The translations under genes and the position numbers were made by a program. Below are positions 38,269-46,894 of a stretch of 64,000 nt of DNA, piece after piece. Below the pieces are notes generated by a model, which saw nothing but the letters and a program-made list of their open reading frames with translations, made no database searches and was not told where the DNA came from. Each line of letters starts with the position of its first letter. The first letter of the stretch is position 1. This DNA is from Pelorhabdus rhamnosifermentans (GTDB taxonomy: Bacteria > Bacillota > Negativicutes > UMGS1260), in the NCBI RefSeq assembly GCF_018835585.1, contig NZ_JAHGVE010000012.1, forward strand, positions 62,001 to 126,000, written 5' to 3'.

Positions 38269-38324
38269 CGCATTTCGCATCTGTTACTGGAACCTATCGG
38301 CACAGCCAGTATCATTGAAATGCG
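38269..38324 (-). promoter_or_regulatory. Structured rpsB leader (candidate S2-responsive RNA)
   Basis: On the minus strand CGCATTTC (38324-38317) pairs with GAAATGCG (38276-38269), enclosing ACTGG (38310-38306) paired with CCAGT (38290-38286) around a 15-base loop. It ends nine bases before the GGAGGTG ribosome site of rpsB. Confidence 0.6.
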
Positions 38325-38344
38325 TGTGAATTATACCGAAATAG

Positions 38345-38353
38345 AGTATATCA
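38345..38353 (-). promoter_or_regulatory. Extended -10 promoter of rpsB
   Basis: TGATATACT (extended -10, TATACT at 38350-38345). No good -35 at standard spacing: a TTGCTT lies 21 bases upstream. A second TATAAT-like box lies closer to the gene. Confidence 0.45.
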
Positions 38354-38412
38354 TAACTACTCGCTATATACAAGCAAAAAGTAGACTTTTTCTTTAATTG
38401 AATAAATAATCG

Positions 38413-39096
38413 CTAATTTTTGTTATGTAATTGGAGAAAAAGTGCAATCTCACCTTGCCCCAATCCAGTTGCTTTCGCAATTTCCCTGTCCTTATACCCT
38501 TGTTTGAACATGGCCATGATAACAGAGCGTTGTTGATTCATTGACGAACCTAACCCCTCTTGATCAGGAAGGTTAGTATTTTGATTGTTATTTTCCGTTG
38601 TATCAAGCCAACTGTTCTTCTGCCGATTGTACTGAGTAATGCCATAAGGAAGATGAGCAGACTGTTTTGTTGGCATGGAAACAGATGATTCAATTTCTTG
38701 TCGATCCAATTGCTTCTTTTCTATCTTCGGCAATTTGCCATCAAGTATTTCAATTCGTTCATCCGCCTGTTCAAGTAAATCTTCTAAGTGAGTAATATGG
38801 CTTTCTAAATTTAAAATTTGCTCCTGATTTACCTTTAGCAATTTGCTATCAAGTATTTCGATTCGTTCATCTGCCTGTTCAAGTAAATCCTCTAAATGAG
38901 TAATATGGCTCTCTAAATTTAAGATGACTCTATCTGCAGTCATTTCAAACTGATTTTGCAATTCACTGGCTGGTTGAAACATCTGATTTGTAAATAATTT
39001 TCTTAACATACCCTGCTTGGAATAAACGAACAAACCACAGACAAGCAAAAACGTGAGGCTAACCATCACTGTTGTTAACATAAAAAGACACCTCAA
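38413..39096 (-). CDS. Membrane-anchored coiled-coil protein, DUF6115-like C-terminus
   Basis: Function unknown. Residues 5-24 form a membrane anchor. Residues 58-130 contain two nearly identical 36-residue coiled-coil units (each with NLESHITHLEDLLEQADERI). A polar Asn/Gln-rich linker then leads to a C-terminal helix-turn-helix-like segment, MFKQGYKDREIAKATGLGQGEIALFLQL, of the kind annotated DUF6115. Such proteins often sit at the end of flagellar operons in Firmicutes. It is the last gene of the flagellar transcript. The weak A/T hairpin at 38375-38391 may end it. Confidence 0.75.
   Translation of the reverse strand: MRCLFMLTTVMVSLTFLLVCGLFVYSKQGMLRKLFTNQMFQPASELQNQFEMTADRVILNLESHITHLEDLLEQADERIEILDSKLLKVNQEQILNLESHITHLEDLLEQADERIEILDGKLPKIEKKQLDRQEIESSVSMPTKQSAHLPYGITQYNRQKNSWLDTTENNNQNTNLPDQEGLGSSMNQQRSVIMAMFKQGYKDREIAKATGLGQGEIALFLQLHNKN
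38730..38922. repeat. 108-bp period in-frame duplication
   Basis: About 85 bases at 38730-38814 recur at 38838-38922 with only a handful of mismatches, mostly at third codon positions. The period of 108 bases is 36 codons, matching the repeated coiled-coil unit of the protein. Confidence 0.9.
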
Positions 39097-39106
39097 TCAT
39101 GAAATA

Positions 39107-39451
39107 TCACATACTAATATCAATAGAACGACCTCGAACAGGATCACTTGTTGATGCCCGATTTAAAACAACTTCACAATCTTGTTCATCCTTGGTCGTT
39201 TCCTGTTTCATAGAATTTTGGCTGTCCTTACGTGGCTGCTGCTTATTTTTATCTTGATTTAACGTAATTTTTCCGCCTTCTGCCTGCGGAAGGTGTTGAA
39301 CCTGATGCTCACGCTGTTCAACACGTTCTTTCAATTGCTCGCCAAATACCTGCTGATCTGTAAGCACTTGCTGATTAGCCAGTTGCTGTGTCTTACCTAC
39401 ATCTGTTGTTCGAGGAATAAGGACCTGCATATCCATAGGATGTATATTCAT
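39107..39451 (-). CDS. Uncharacterised hydrophilic protein of the flagellar operon
   Basis: I do not recognise the family. About 114 residues, highly charged and Gln/Lys/Glu rich, with no membrane segment or signal. Residues 20-60 look like a helical, possibly coiled segment (QQVFGEQLKERVEQREHQ). The start at 39451 is chosen because AGGTGGTG lies six bases before ATG, over an earlier GTG. It lies between the fapA gene and the coiled-coil protein and is presumably co-transcribed. Confidence 0.65.
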   Translation of the reverse strand: MNIHPMDMQVLIPRTTDVGKTQQLANQQVLTDQQVFGEQLKERVEQREHQVQHLPQAEGGKITLNQDKNKQQPRKDSQNSMKQETTKDEQDCEVVLNRASTSDPVRGRSIDISM

Positions 39452-39475
39452 AGCCGTCACCACCTAAAATAAACT

Positions 39476-41005
39476 TTAGTTATAGGCTCCTACTTTAATT
39501 TCACCCTCTTCTTCGAAAAACGATACATATTTCAACTCTTCCCGAATAGGTTTCATGAGAGAACCCACAACTATTTTTGCTCCCGGAAAAACAACTTCAG
39601 AAATCCTTATTTTCCCATAACGCATTTCTATCAGCATATCCTCAATTTCTACCATGCGTTTTTTCATTGTTTCTTCTTGTCCCATAAGCTGAAATTGCGC
39701 CTTAGTAAGCTTTAACATCATCTCTCGCTTATCCATCGGCATTGTTTCTGCATTCATGGAACGAAGAATATTCAGACCTTTTTTGGCCTGATCTAAACTT
39801 GTTTGTACTTTGCTTATTTCACGCTTCAATTGCTGCCTTTCTTCACGAAGTAATGGATTTACTCCAACCTCTAAATCCGTATTGCTAGCGAGTTGCGACC
39901 CAACAACTTTGGCACGAATTTCTTCACCTGCAGAAATCATGCCCCCAGCAATGAGCCCTTTTCGTCCCTCTACAAGCACTTTTTTCCCTGCACTGACACG
40001 ACTATGTAAAATAACATCACTCACAATTACTTCATTACCCGCAAAAATCGTAGCATTTTCAATAAACTTCGCGACAACATTTTCAACAGCCTTAATATAA
40101 CCACGGTTCATTCCTTGAATACCCATACGAACAATAATATTTTTTCCTTCAACAACTCCACCACTTAAGGTACCATTAATTTCAATGTCTCCTCCTGCCT
40201 TAACAGTAAAACCTGCTTGAACAGAGCCATGAACAATGACACTACCGGGGAAATCAATATTTCCCGTTGAAAGGTCGACATCCCCCTTTATTTCAATAAC
40301 AGGAATAACCTGTACTTTATTATTCTGATAAAGCACCTGTCCCGTAAGACCAGAAAAAATTTTATTTTCTTCAATATAAACATTTTTCCCTGCTGGCAGT
40401 ATAACATCCTTGCCAGGTTTGGCGGGAAGTTCATGTCCCAGCACATCCATCCCCGGTGTTCCCGCAGTAGCAGATGTTTTCTCAGCTAATAAATCATCCT
40501 GATTGACTGTTGTAAACAAATTTAGGTTTTTAAAATCAACTGTTCCGTTATCACGCTGAACTGGACGTCCTTTATCATCTCTATTAAAAGTCAAAGTAAT
40601 AAAAGCATTTGTCCCATGTTGAGCTTCCGTTCCTCTAGCACATAACGTTTGACTATCCGATCTTTTTACGGCTTGCTCTACGGCATTATGATCAACACCA
40701 TAAACAACCCCAGCCGAGGCAATTTTTTCAAAAACTTCATCAATTAATACAGGTCGACATTTTGGCGGCTTTTTTATGGCAAGAACCGCTTCCATGCGAT
40801 CACGAGAAACAAGAATCGTAATTTCCGGATCAGGTGGCACAGGCGGATTTTTGCTATCCTCAGCAGGAGCTTCTGTTGCTTTAGCAGAAACTCCTGCCGT
40901 CACTTTCGCTTCAATACTTCCTGTTGTTTCCTGTACCTGTACAACAGGACTTTCCTTTTGTTGCTCTTTTTCATTCGTATTAACTGAAATCGTTTGATCA
41001 GACAT
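39476..41005 (-). CDS. fapA: FapA/DUF342 family protein
   Basis: Large DUF342 protein often found with flagellar or polar-growth genes. An acidic, low-complexity N-terminus (1-60) precedes an N-terminal folded region. A right-handed beta-helix-like stretch (about 240-360) follows with repeated I-x-V/V-x-G steps (GDVDLSTGNIDFPGSVIVHGSV and similar). Then come a coiled coil (about 385-450) and a final strand domain. At 509 aa it is typical. FapA homologues have been linked to flagellar assembly and sporulation/polymer control, but the mechanism is unclear. ATG chosen for AAGGAG. Confidence 0.85.
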   Translation of the reverse strand: MSDQTISVNTNEKEQQKESPVVQVQETTGSIEAKVTAGVSAKATEAPAEDSKNPPVPPDPEITILVSRDRMEAVLAIKKPPKCRPVLIDEVFEKIASAGVVYGVDHNAVEQAVKRSDSQTLCARGTEAQHGTNAFITLTFNRDDKGRPVQRDNGTVDFKNLNLFTTVNQDDLLAEKTSATAGTPGMDVLGHELPAKPGKDVILPAGKNVYIEENKIFSGLTGQVLYQNNKVQVIPVIEIKGDVDLSTGNIDFPGSVIVHGSVQAGFTVKAGGDIEINGTLSGGVVEGKNIIVRMGIQGMNRGYIKAVENVVAKFIENATIFAGNEVIVSDVILHSRVSAGKKVLVEGRKGLIAGGMISAGEEIRAKVVGSQLASNTDLEVGVNPLLREERQQLKREISKVQTSLDQAKKGLNILRSMNAETMPMDKREMMLKLTKAQFQLMGQEETMKKRMVEIEDMLIEMRYGKIRISEVVFPGAKIVVGSLMKPIREELKYVSFFEEEGEIKVGAYN

Positions 41006-41028
41006 AACCAAATCTCCTTCCAGACTAA

Positions 41029-41787
41029 CTAAAGTAAACTGGATTTCAAGCCGGATAAGGCTCCACGCATTCGAAAAATAGCTTTCGTATGTAGTTGGGA
41101 AATTCGGGCTTCTGATAAGCTCATAATCATACTGATTTCTTTTAAAGTCAGTTCTTCATAATAATATAAGCTAACGACAAGCCGTTCTTTTTCCGGAAGA
41201 CGGTCAATACTTTTAGCTAATGAAGTCTTTATATCCGCTTCTTCCACTGCCTGCGCAGGATTAAATAGCTTATTTGATGGAGTTTCCGTTTTAATAAAAT
41301 CTTCCAATGGAACAGTTGTTGTTGCATGAAGCTGTGCTAAAAGATGATTATACTGATCCATTGATAGACCGAGTTCAGCGATAATTTCCTGATCTGTAGC
41401 CGAATGACCAAGTTTGTTTTCGAGTTTAGCTAAAACTTGTTCATAGTGACGTGCCTTTTGTCTAACAGTCATGGGTATCCAATCTTGTGCACGCAGGGCA
41501 TCAAGAATAGCACCGCGAATTCTGACGGCTGCGTAAGTTTCAAACTTCACACCACGCTGAATATCATAGCGTTCAATTGCGTCAATCAAACCAAAAAATC
41601 CATTACTCATTAAATCATCTTTATCAACATAATGTGGTAACCCAATAGCCAGCCGACTAGCCACTATTTTAACCATTTGCAAATAATGAATAATTAGCTT
41701 ATCACGTAGCTCCACTGTTTTGCATTCTTGATACTTATTCCATAATCCAGATATATCCGTGTTAATCATTTCATCTACTAGCGTCAT
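41029..41787 (-). CDS. fliA: RNA polymerase sigma factor for flagellar operon (FliA/SigD/WhiG)
   Basis: Sigma-28-type factor that transcribes late flagellar and chemotaxis genes. Region 2 (LMSNGFFGLIDAIERYD and FETYAAVRIRGAILDALRAQDWIP, about 58-105), region 3 (about 110-170) and region 4 (LPEKERLVVSLYYYEELTLKEISMI, about 193-218) are all present. About 252 aa. The ATG at 41787 follows GGGAGGGC closely. An in-frame Met six codons later is possible. It follows cheD and a small membrane protein, as in many anaerobic Firmicutes. Confidence 0.96.
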   Translation of the reverse strand: MTLVDEMINTDISGLWNKYQECKTVELRDKLIIHYLQMVKIVASRLAIGLPHYVDKDDLMSNGFFGLIDAIERYDIQRGVKFETYAAVRIRGAILDALRAQDWIPMTVRQKARHYEQVLAKLENKLGHSATDQEIIAELGLSMDQYNHLLAQLHATTTVPLEDFIKTETPSNKLFNPAQAVEEADIKTSLAKSIDRLPEKERLVVSLYYYEELTLKEISMIMSLSEARISQLHTKAIFRMRGALSGLKSSLL

Positions 41788-41811
41788 GCCCTCCCATCCC
41801 TTTCTACCTCA

Positions 41812-42147
41812 CTATTTTGCAGTTGTAATACGATCTAATTTTTCGGCAGTTAAAGGGCTAAATTGGGCATCTTGCTTTGCTTGTGATCCCTCATCGCTAT
41901 CGTTGAGAGGGGTTTGGGAAATATCAGTTTTTTGTCCTTCAGGCTTTTGCTCGATCAGTTTTTGTTCAATATACGGCTGCATAAAATTTGCAGCTATATA
42001 GCCGAGCACTCCAACAAGGAACATCGATACACCCATCCTATACAAGATCGTCATGAGCCTCGCATGTTCTGCTAGTGCACTGAAAATAGTAAGAACACAG
42101 GCTATCATGGCAAAAGTAAAGGCTATTATGATCTTTATCTTAACCAT
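41812..42147 (-). CDS. Small membrane protein between cheD and fliA
   Basis: 111 residues with two N-terminal membrane segments (about 5-24 and 33-52) and a hydrophilic acidic C-terminal tail. I do not recognise a named family. Its place between cheD and fliA, with short gaps both sides (14 and 24 bases), makes a motility-related role likely, but nothing in the sequence shows it. Confidence 0.7.
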   Translation of the reverse strand: MVKIKIIIAFTFAMIACVLTIFSALAEHARLMTILYRMGVSMFLVGVLGYIAANFMQPYIEQKLIEQKPEGQKTDISQTPLNDSDEGSQAKQDAQFSPLTAEKLDRITTAK

Positions 42148-42161
42148 CCCCTGTCCCCTTT

Positions 42162-42647
42162 CTATAGTTCTTTTTCACCTTTATCAATTGTTTTGATACG
42201 ATATAAACCAGACTCTAATTTTAATTCAACCGTTCGGCCGTAATTACCTCCCGTATCTTCAGCAAGTAACTGCAGACCTAATTTTTTTAAGACATTTTTG
42301 ACGGATTCAGCATTACGTTCACCCACTCGCATAATATCCGTTGCATTTGCAAATTTAAACATTTGAGCACCGCCGGCAATTTTTGCCGTTATCCTAGTTC
42401 GAACAGCACCCGCGCGAAGCATATCATCAAGCATTTTTGGAATAGCTGTATCAGCAAATTTCGCAGGATTTTCTGCCGAACGAGCCTGTGTACTATCTGG
42501 CAACATAATGTGAGCTAATCCGCCCACTTTCGTTACAGGATCAAACAAAGCAATCCCAACACACGATCCCAGTCCATAGCTGATAATACTTGCCGGATTG
42601 CTACCAATTTTGTAATCAGCCATTCCGACCTTAATTAATTCAGCCAT
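42162..42647 (-). CDS. cheD: Chemoreceptor glutamine deamidase CheD
   Basis: Deamidates receptor glutamines and stimulates CheC. The Cys/His catalytic pair is visible in SYGLGSCVGIALFD (Cys about 30) and GGLAHIMLPDS (His about 47). Thr in the ARTRITAKIAGGA region completes the family motif. At 161 aa it is normal. Its ATG overlaps the cheC stop by one base (TAATG), consistent with tight coupling of the two partners. Confidence 0.96.
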   Translation of the reverse strand: MAELIKVGMADYKIGSNPASIISYGLGSCVGIALFDPVTKVGGLAHIMLPDSTQARSAENPAKFADTAIPKMLDDMLRAGAVRTRITAKIAGGAQMFKFANATDIMRVGERNAESVKNVLKKLGLQLLAEDTGGNYGRTVELKLESGLYRIKTIDKGEKEL

Positions 42648-43267
42648 TATTCTTTCACCCCTATTGCTGAAAGAATGATACTTAAAGATCCTGGATCAGG
42701 AATTAAGAAAAAATGGCCTTTAACACCCTCAAATTCGGTAGTAAATTCCGTCTCAATAACAAGGGCATGGTCCCCCATTGTACCAATCTGACTTAAGATA
42801 ACACTTAAAATAGCACCTGCCATATCCATTGCTAACGCTGGGATTGAGGGCAAAAGTGTCAATTTTGTAAAAAAAGACAGAGAATTAAGATAAGCACCTG
42901 CTAATATATTACCAATCTCCATCAATGCTGACTCATCCATCGAATTTAGAGAAGTCGTAAAACCTTGTTCCCGCCCCATCAGCATATCAACAAGATAGAA
43001 GGCACTCTCACGAGGCATTAAAAATAGGATACTGCCTGGCGCCGGACCATAAACCCGTAAATACACACCAGCAACCATGGCATCAGGTCCTCCTACTACA
43101 TCTGGAACATCGCCTAAAGGTAAAATAGAAACTTTCGGAACAGTCATATCAATCTTTCGATTAATAATCTGTGATAAGGCTGTAGCAGCATTGCCAGCTC
43201 CAACATTGCCTATTTCACGTAATGCATCCAATTGTAGTACTGAAAGATTTAATATTTCTTCACACAA
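42647..43267 (-). CDS. cheC: CheY-P phosphatase CheC
   Basis: Dephosphorylates CheY-P, stimulated by CheD. Both pseudo-symmetric active-site helices are present: LREIGNVGAGNAATAL near 16-31 and LMEIGNILAGAYLNSL near 115-130, each with the required Glu and Asn. At 206 aa it is normal. The start is a TTG with GGGGTG upstream. The order cheB-cheA-cheW-cheC-cheD-(x)-fliA matches Bacillus-type chemotaxis. Confidence 0.96.
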   Translation of the reverse strand: MCEEILNLSVLQLDALREIGNVGAGNAATALSQIINRKIDMTVPKVSILPLGDVPDVVGGPDAMVAGVYLRVYGPAPGSILFLMPRESAFYLVDMLMGREQGFTTSLNSMDESALMEIGNILAGAYLNSLSFFTKLTLLPSIPALAMDMAGAILSVILSQIGTMGDHALVIETEFTTEFEGVKGHFFLIPDPGSLSIILSAIGVKE

Positions 43268-43298
43268 ACGTTTTCACCCCATTGCATCCGGTATTTCA

Positions 43299-43766
43299 TC
43301 AACCGACTTTTGCTGTTTCTTGGTTAATGCCAATAATGGCTTCTAAATTTAGTAAAATAAGCAGACGATTTTCCAACTTTCCTACACCATCTAAATAATT
43401 AGCTGCAACACTCGTAACAACGGTTTGAGAATTTTCAATATTTTCCTGAGCAATTGTCATGACTTCGGATACGGCGTCAACAATAAGTCCAACACTTAAA
43501 TCATCTACCTTAACAATCACAATCCTTGTATCATCTGTTATTTCATTCGACTCTAACCCCAGGCGTTTCTTTAAATCCAATACAGGCAATACACTCCCGC
43601 GCAAATTCATTACACCACGAATATAATCAGGTGTATAGGGCACACGAGTAATATCGGTCATCCGTTTAATTTCCTGAACCTGAAGAATACTAATACCATA
43701 TTCTTCACGACCAAGTTTGAAAGCCACTAATTGAATTTCCGTTTGAGTCCTAATTTCTTCTTCCAT
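43299..43766 (-). CDS. cheW: Chemotaxis scaffold CheW
   Basis: Links receptors to CheA. A single CheW domain fills the 155-residue protein: LVAFKLGREEYGISILQVQEI near 13-33, YIRGVMNLRGSVLPVLDL near 49-66 and VGLIVDAVSEV near 92. GGAGGG precedes the ATG. It sits 15 bases after cheA and 32 before cheC. Confidence 0.97.
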   Translation of the reverse strand: MEEEIRTQTEIQLVAFKLGREEYGISILQVQEIKRMTDITRVPYTPDYIRGVMNLRGSVLPVLDLKKRLGLESNEITDDTRIVIVKVDDLSVGLIVDAVSEVMTIAQENIENSQTVVTSVAANYLDGVGKLENRLLILLNLEAIIGINQETAKVG

Positions 43767-43781
43767 ATCGAATTCCCTCCT

Positions 43782-45818
43782 TTATTGCATTAATGAACCT
43801 ACATCTAAAATAAGCGCAACTTGACCATTTCCAAGTATCGTAGCACCTGCAATCACTTTAATGCCTGCCAATAGCTTACCAAGAGACTTAATGACAATCT
43901 CTTGTTGTCCAATAAGCGTATCCACAATAATACCAGCACGATGATCACCCATATGGACAATCACGACAAATAATTCCTCAGGCTCTTCTGTATTCGCCTT
44001 TTCGGGTATGGCAAGCACTTTACCTAGACGAACAATGGGTATAATTTGGCCACGCAGTAAAATAACCTCTTGATTCTGAATGGTCTTAATGTCACCTGGT
44101 GTAATATTAATAGTACTATCAATCGAGCCTAAGGGAATAGCATAAATTTCATCACAGATATTAACAAGTAATGCCTGAATAATAGCAAGAGTCAATGGCA
44201 AACGAATCTTAAATATACTCCCTTCATTCACCTTGGTCTCGACATCTACTCTGCCGCCTAAAGACTCAATTTTTGTTTTGACGACATCCATACCAACACC
44301 ACGTCCAGAAACATCTGTAACGACTTTTGAAGTTGAAAAGCCCGGATAAAATACCATACGAACAGCCTCATTCGCGTCCATTTTATCGGCTTCAGCTTGA
44401 GTAATCAAACCCTTTTCCACACACTTCGCTTTAATAATCTCAGGATTAATGCCCTTCCCATCATCTGTTACCATAATAATCACGTTATTTCCCTCATGAC
44501 GGGCAATGAGCCGCACTTCACCAACAGGATCCTTACCATTTGCTTGACGCTCTTCAGGATGCTCCACACCATGATCGATGGCATTACGCAATAAATGAAC
44601 GAGGGGATCGCCAATTTCATCAATGACTGTACGATCTAACTCTGTTTCCTCGCCCTGAATAATTAAATTAATTTCTTTATTTAATTCATGTGATAGATCC
44701 CGTACCATGCGGGGAAAACGATTAAAGACTTGTCCAACTGGAACCATACGAACTTTCATCACAACATTTTGTAAATCCGTTGTTACGCGATCCATTTGTT
44801 CCATCGTCTCAACTAAATCAGTTAATTTATGTGTTAGACCAATTTGTTCTAAGCGTGTTTTATTAATAACAAGTTCACCAACAAGATTGAGCAAACTATC
44901 TAATTTATCAATATCGACACGTACAGACTGACCACTTTTTATTTTTTTCTCAACATGATGCTCAACTAACTTATCAGGTTTTCCGGCGGGTGTTACTTCT
45001 TTCTTGGGATTAGGCTGATCTGTTTTTTGCTCAGCAACGGGTACTTTACAAGGAATTACTGTTACTGCTTCAATTTCGGATATATTCATGATGGTCTGTT
45101 GGACTTTATCTTCTTCTGCTGATGTCACTAAGAAAACTTGAAAAGAAAATTCAAAGTTTTCCTGTTCCAGATCTTCCGCAGCAGGAATGGATTTAAAAAC
45201 CTCGCCAAGCTCTTCTAGGGCGCTCATAACCATATAGGCCCGTGCTGATTTCAAAACACAATTTTCACGCAACTCAACCTTTACTTCAAAAGCAAGTAAC
45301 CCTTGATCATGTGCAGCCTTTACCACCTGAATCTCTGTATCACTTAGCTCAACTTGAGAACACGATTCCGGACTTTGATCCTGAGCCGCCGCTGTATTTT
45401 CATGAGTAGATTGGGGAGTAGCCGTAACAGCAGCCCCGCCATTATTTGCAACTTGACGAAGTTTCTCAACAAGTGGATTAACATCAATGGTAAGCTCAGT
45501 TTCATTCGCTACACTTTCGACAAGTTGCTCTAAAGTATCAACACATTTAAACAATAAATCAATAATATTAGGATCCGCTTTTAATACTGATTTACGCAAT
45601 AAATCAAGCACATTTTCCATCTCGTGCGTCAGTTCAGCAATCTGGGTAAACCCCATTGTTGCAGACATCCCCTTGATTGTATGGGCACTACGAAAAATTT
45701 CATCAAGCACAGCTAATGCACTCGGATCGCTTTCAAGTTCTAGGAGACTTTGGTTAAGACTCTGCAGATGTTCACGGGATTCTTCTAAAAACATCCCCAT
45801 ATATTGGTTCATATCCAT
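43782..45818 (-). CDS. cheA: Chemotaxis histidine kinase CheA
   Basis: Autophosphorylates and passes phosphate to CheY and CheB. P1 HPt domain (1-105) with phospho-His46 in SAHTIKGMSA. A P2-like docking domain (about 170-260) and a Pro/Lys-rich linker follow. P3 dimerisation helices (about 300-360) include LLNLVGELVINKTRL. P4 ATPase (about 360-540) carries HLLRNAIDHGVEHPE, DDGKGI and GRGVGMDVVK. P5 is CheW-like (540-678). Full length at 678 aa. Confidence 0.97.
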   Translation of the reverse strand: MDMNQYMGMFLEESREHLQSLNQSLLELESDPSALAVLDEIFRSAHTIKGMSATMGFTQIAELTHEMENVLDLLRKSVLKADPNIIDLLFKCVDTLEQLVESVANETELTIDVNPLVEKLRQVANNGGAAVTATPQSTHENTAAAQDQSPESCSQVELSDTEIQVVKAAHDQGLLAFEVKVELRENCVLKSARAYMVMSALEELGEVFKSIPAAEDLEQENFEFSFQVFLVTSAEEDKVQQTIMNISEIEAVTVIPCKVPVAEQKTDQPNPKKEVTPAGKPDKLVEHHVEKKIKSGQSVRVDIDKLDSLLNLVGELVINKTRLEQIGLTHKLTDLVETMEQMDRVTTDLQNVVMKVRMVPVGQVFNRFPRMVRDLSHELNKEINLIIQGEETELDRTVIDEIGDPLVHLLRNAIDHGVEHPEERQANGKDPVGEVRLIARHEGNNVIIMVTDDGKGINPEIIKAKCVEKGLITQAEADKMDANEAVRMVFYPGFSTSKVVTDVSGRGVGMDVVKTKIESLGGRVDVETKVNEGSIFKIRLPLTLAIIQALLVNICDEIYAIPLGSIDSTINITPGDIKTIQNQEVILLRGQIIPIVRLGKVLAIPEKANTEEPEELFVVIVHMGDHRAGIIVDTLIGQQEIVIKSLGKLLAGIKVIAGATILGNGQVALILDVGSLMQ

Positions 45819-45833
45819 CTTCTACACCTCCGG

Positions 45834-46877
45834 TTATTTTGTTACTGATTTAACGATTTGATCAGCAATCGCTTGTAAGGGTACGACATGATCAATAACA
45901 CCTAATTCAACAGCAGCTTTCGGCATACCATAAACAACTGCTGTACTTTGATCTTCAGCAATCGTAATGCCATTATACTTTTTGATGGCAGAAATACCGA
46001 TAGAACCATCACGTCCCATGCCTGTTAAGATGACGCCAACAGCTTTTTGCTTGTAAAGATTTGCAACACTTTCCATCATAGGATCGACAGCAGGTCGAAG
46101 ACCACCAATAGGTGGGTTCTGGTTGAGTTTTACGATTGTTTTATTTTGTTGTCTTTCTAGCGTCATATGAAAATTGCCTGGTGCAATCAGCACTAACCCA
46201 TGACGTACAACGTCATTATTTTCTGCTTCCTTGACAGTTAAAGCGGATAAGGAATTCAGACGTTCAGCTAGTGAGCGCGTAAATCCAGGCGGCATATGTT
46301 GAACTATAACAATTCCACTTGAGAGTGAACCTGGCAAGCGCGTTAATACTTCCTGTAAAGCCCTGGGTCCGCCAGTCGATGTACCAATAGCAACAATTTT
46401 TTCATCAATGGCATTTGTCCTAGATGAAAGTAAAACCTTACTTTCCTGTTGCGATGATATGAGGCGCTTTTTCAACTGCACAACATTTGCCTTCACAGCT
46501 GCCCGACATTTATCAAGCATCTCAGACTGAATACCTGAAATACTTGAAACAGGGCCAACTGTCTTGGTAATAAAATCAACAGCCCCTAATTGAAGAGCGC
46601 GAATAGTGGACTCAGCACCCGCATGAGTCAAACTGCTAATCATCACGACGGGAACCGGCGTATCCTGCATAATTTTCTCTAAAGCCTCTAAACCGTCCAT
46701 ACTAGGCATCTCAACATCCATTGTAACTAAATCGGGTTTTAATCTTTTCACTTTATCGATAGCATCCTTTCCATTGCGTGCTGTATCGATAACAGTAAAG
46801 TCAGACTGCCCGACAAATTGATCCGTTAACAATTTGCGCATAAAAGCTGAATCATCCACAATTAATACCCTTATCAT
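45834..46877 (-). CDS. cheB: Chemotaxis response regulator/methylesterase CheB
   Basis: Demethylates receptors when phosphorylated by CheA. The receiver domain (1-120) has Asp54 in VTMDVEMP. A linker is followed by the methylesterase domain (about 155-345) with catalytic Ser in GTSTGGPRA, His in VQHMPPGF and Asp in TGMGRDGS. At 347 aa it is normal. No cheR lies in this window. Confidence 0.97.
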   Translation of the reverse strand: MIRVLIVDDSAFMRKLLTDQFVGQSDFTVIDTARNGKDAIDKVKRLKPDLVTMDVEMPSMDGLEALEKIMQDTPVPVVMISSLTHAGAESTIRALQLGAVDFITKTVGPVSSISGIQSEMLDKCRAAVKANVVQLKKRLISSQQESKVLLSSRTNAIDEKIVAIGTSTGGPRALQEVLTRLPGSLSSGIVIVQHMPPGFTRSLAERLNSLSALTVKEAENNDVVRHGLVLIAPGNFHMTLERQQNKTIVKLNQNPPIGGLRPAVDPMMESVANLYKQKAVGVILTGMGRDGSIGISAIKKYNGITIAEDQSTAVVYGMPKAAVELGVIDHVVPLQAIADQIVKSVTK

Positions 46878-46894
46878 TATTATCCCACCATTTG

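Noticed and set aside
38375-38391. AAAAAG-tcta-CTTTTT after the last flagellar-operon gene as terminator
   Set aside because: Only one G:C pair in the stem. It may still help but cannot be supported alone.
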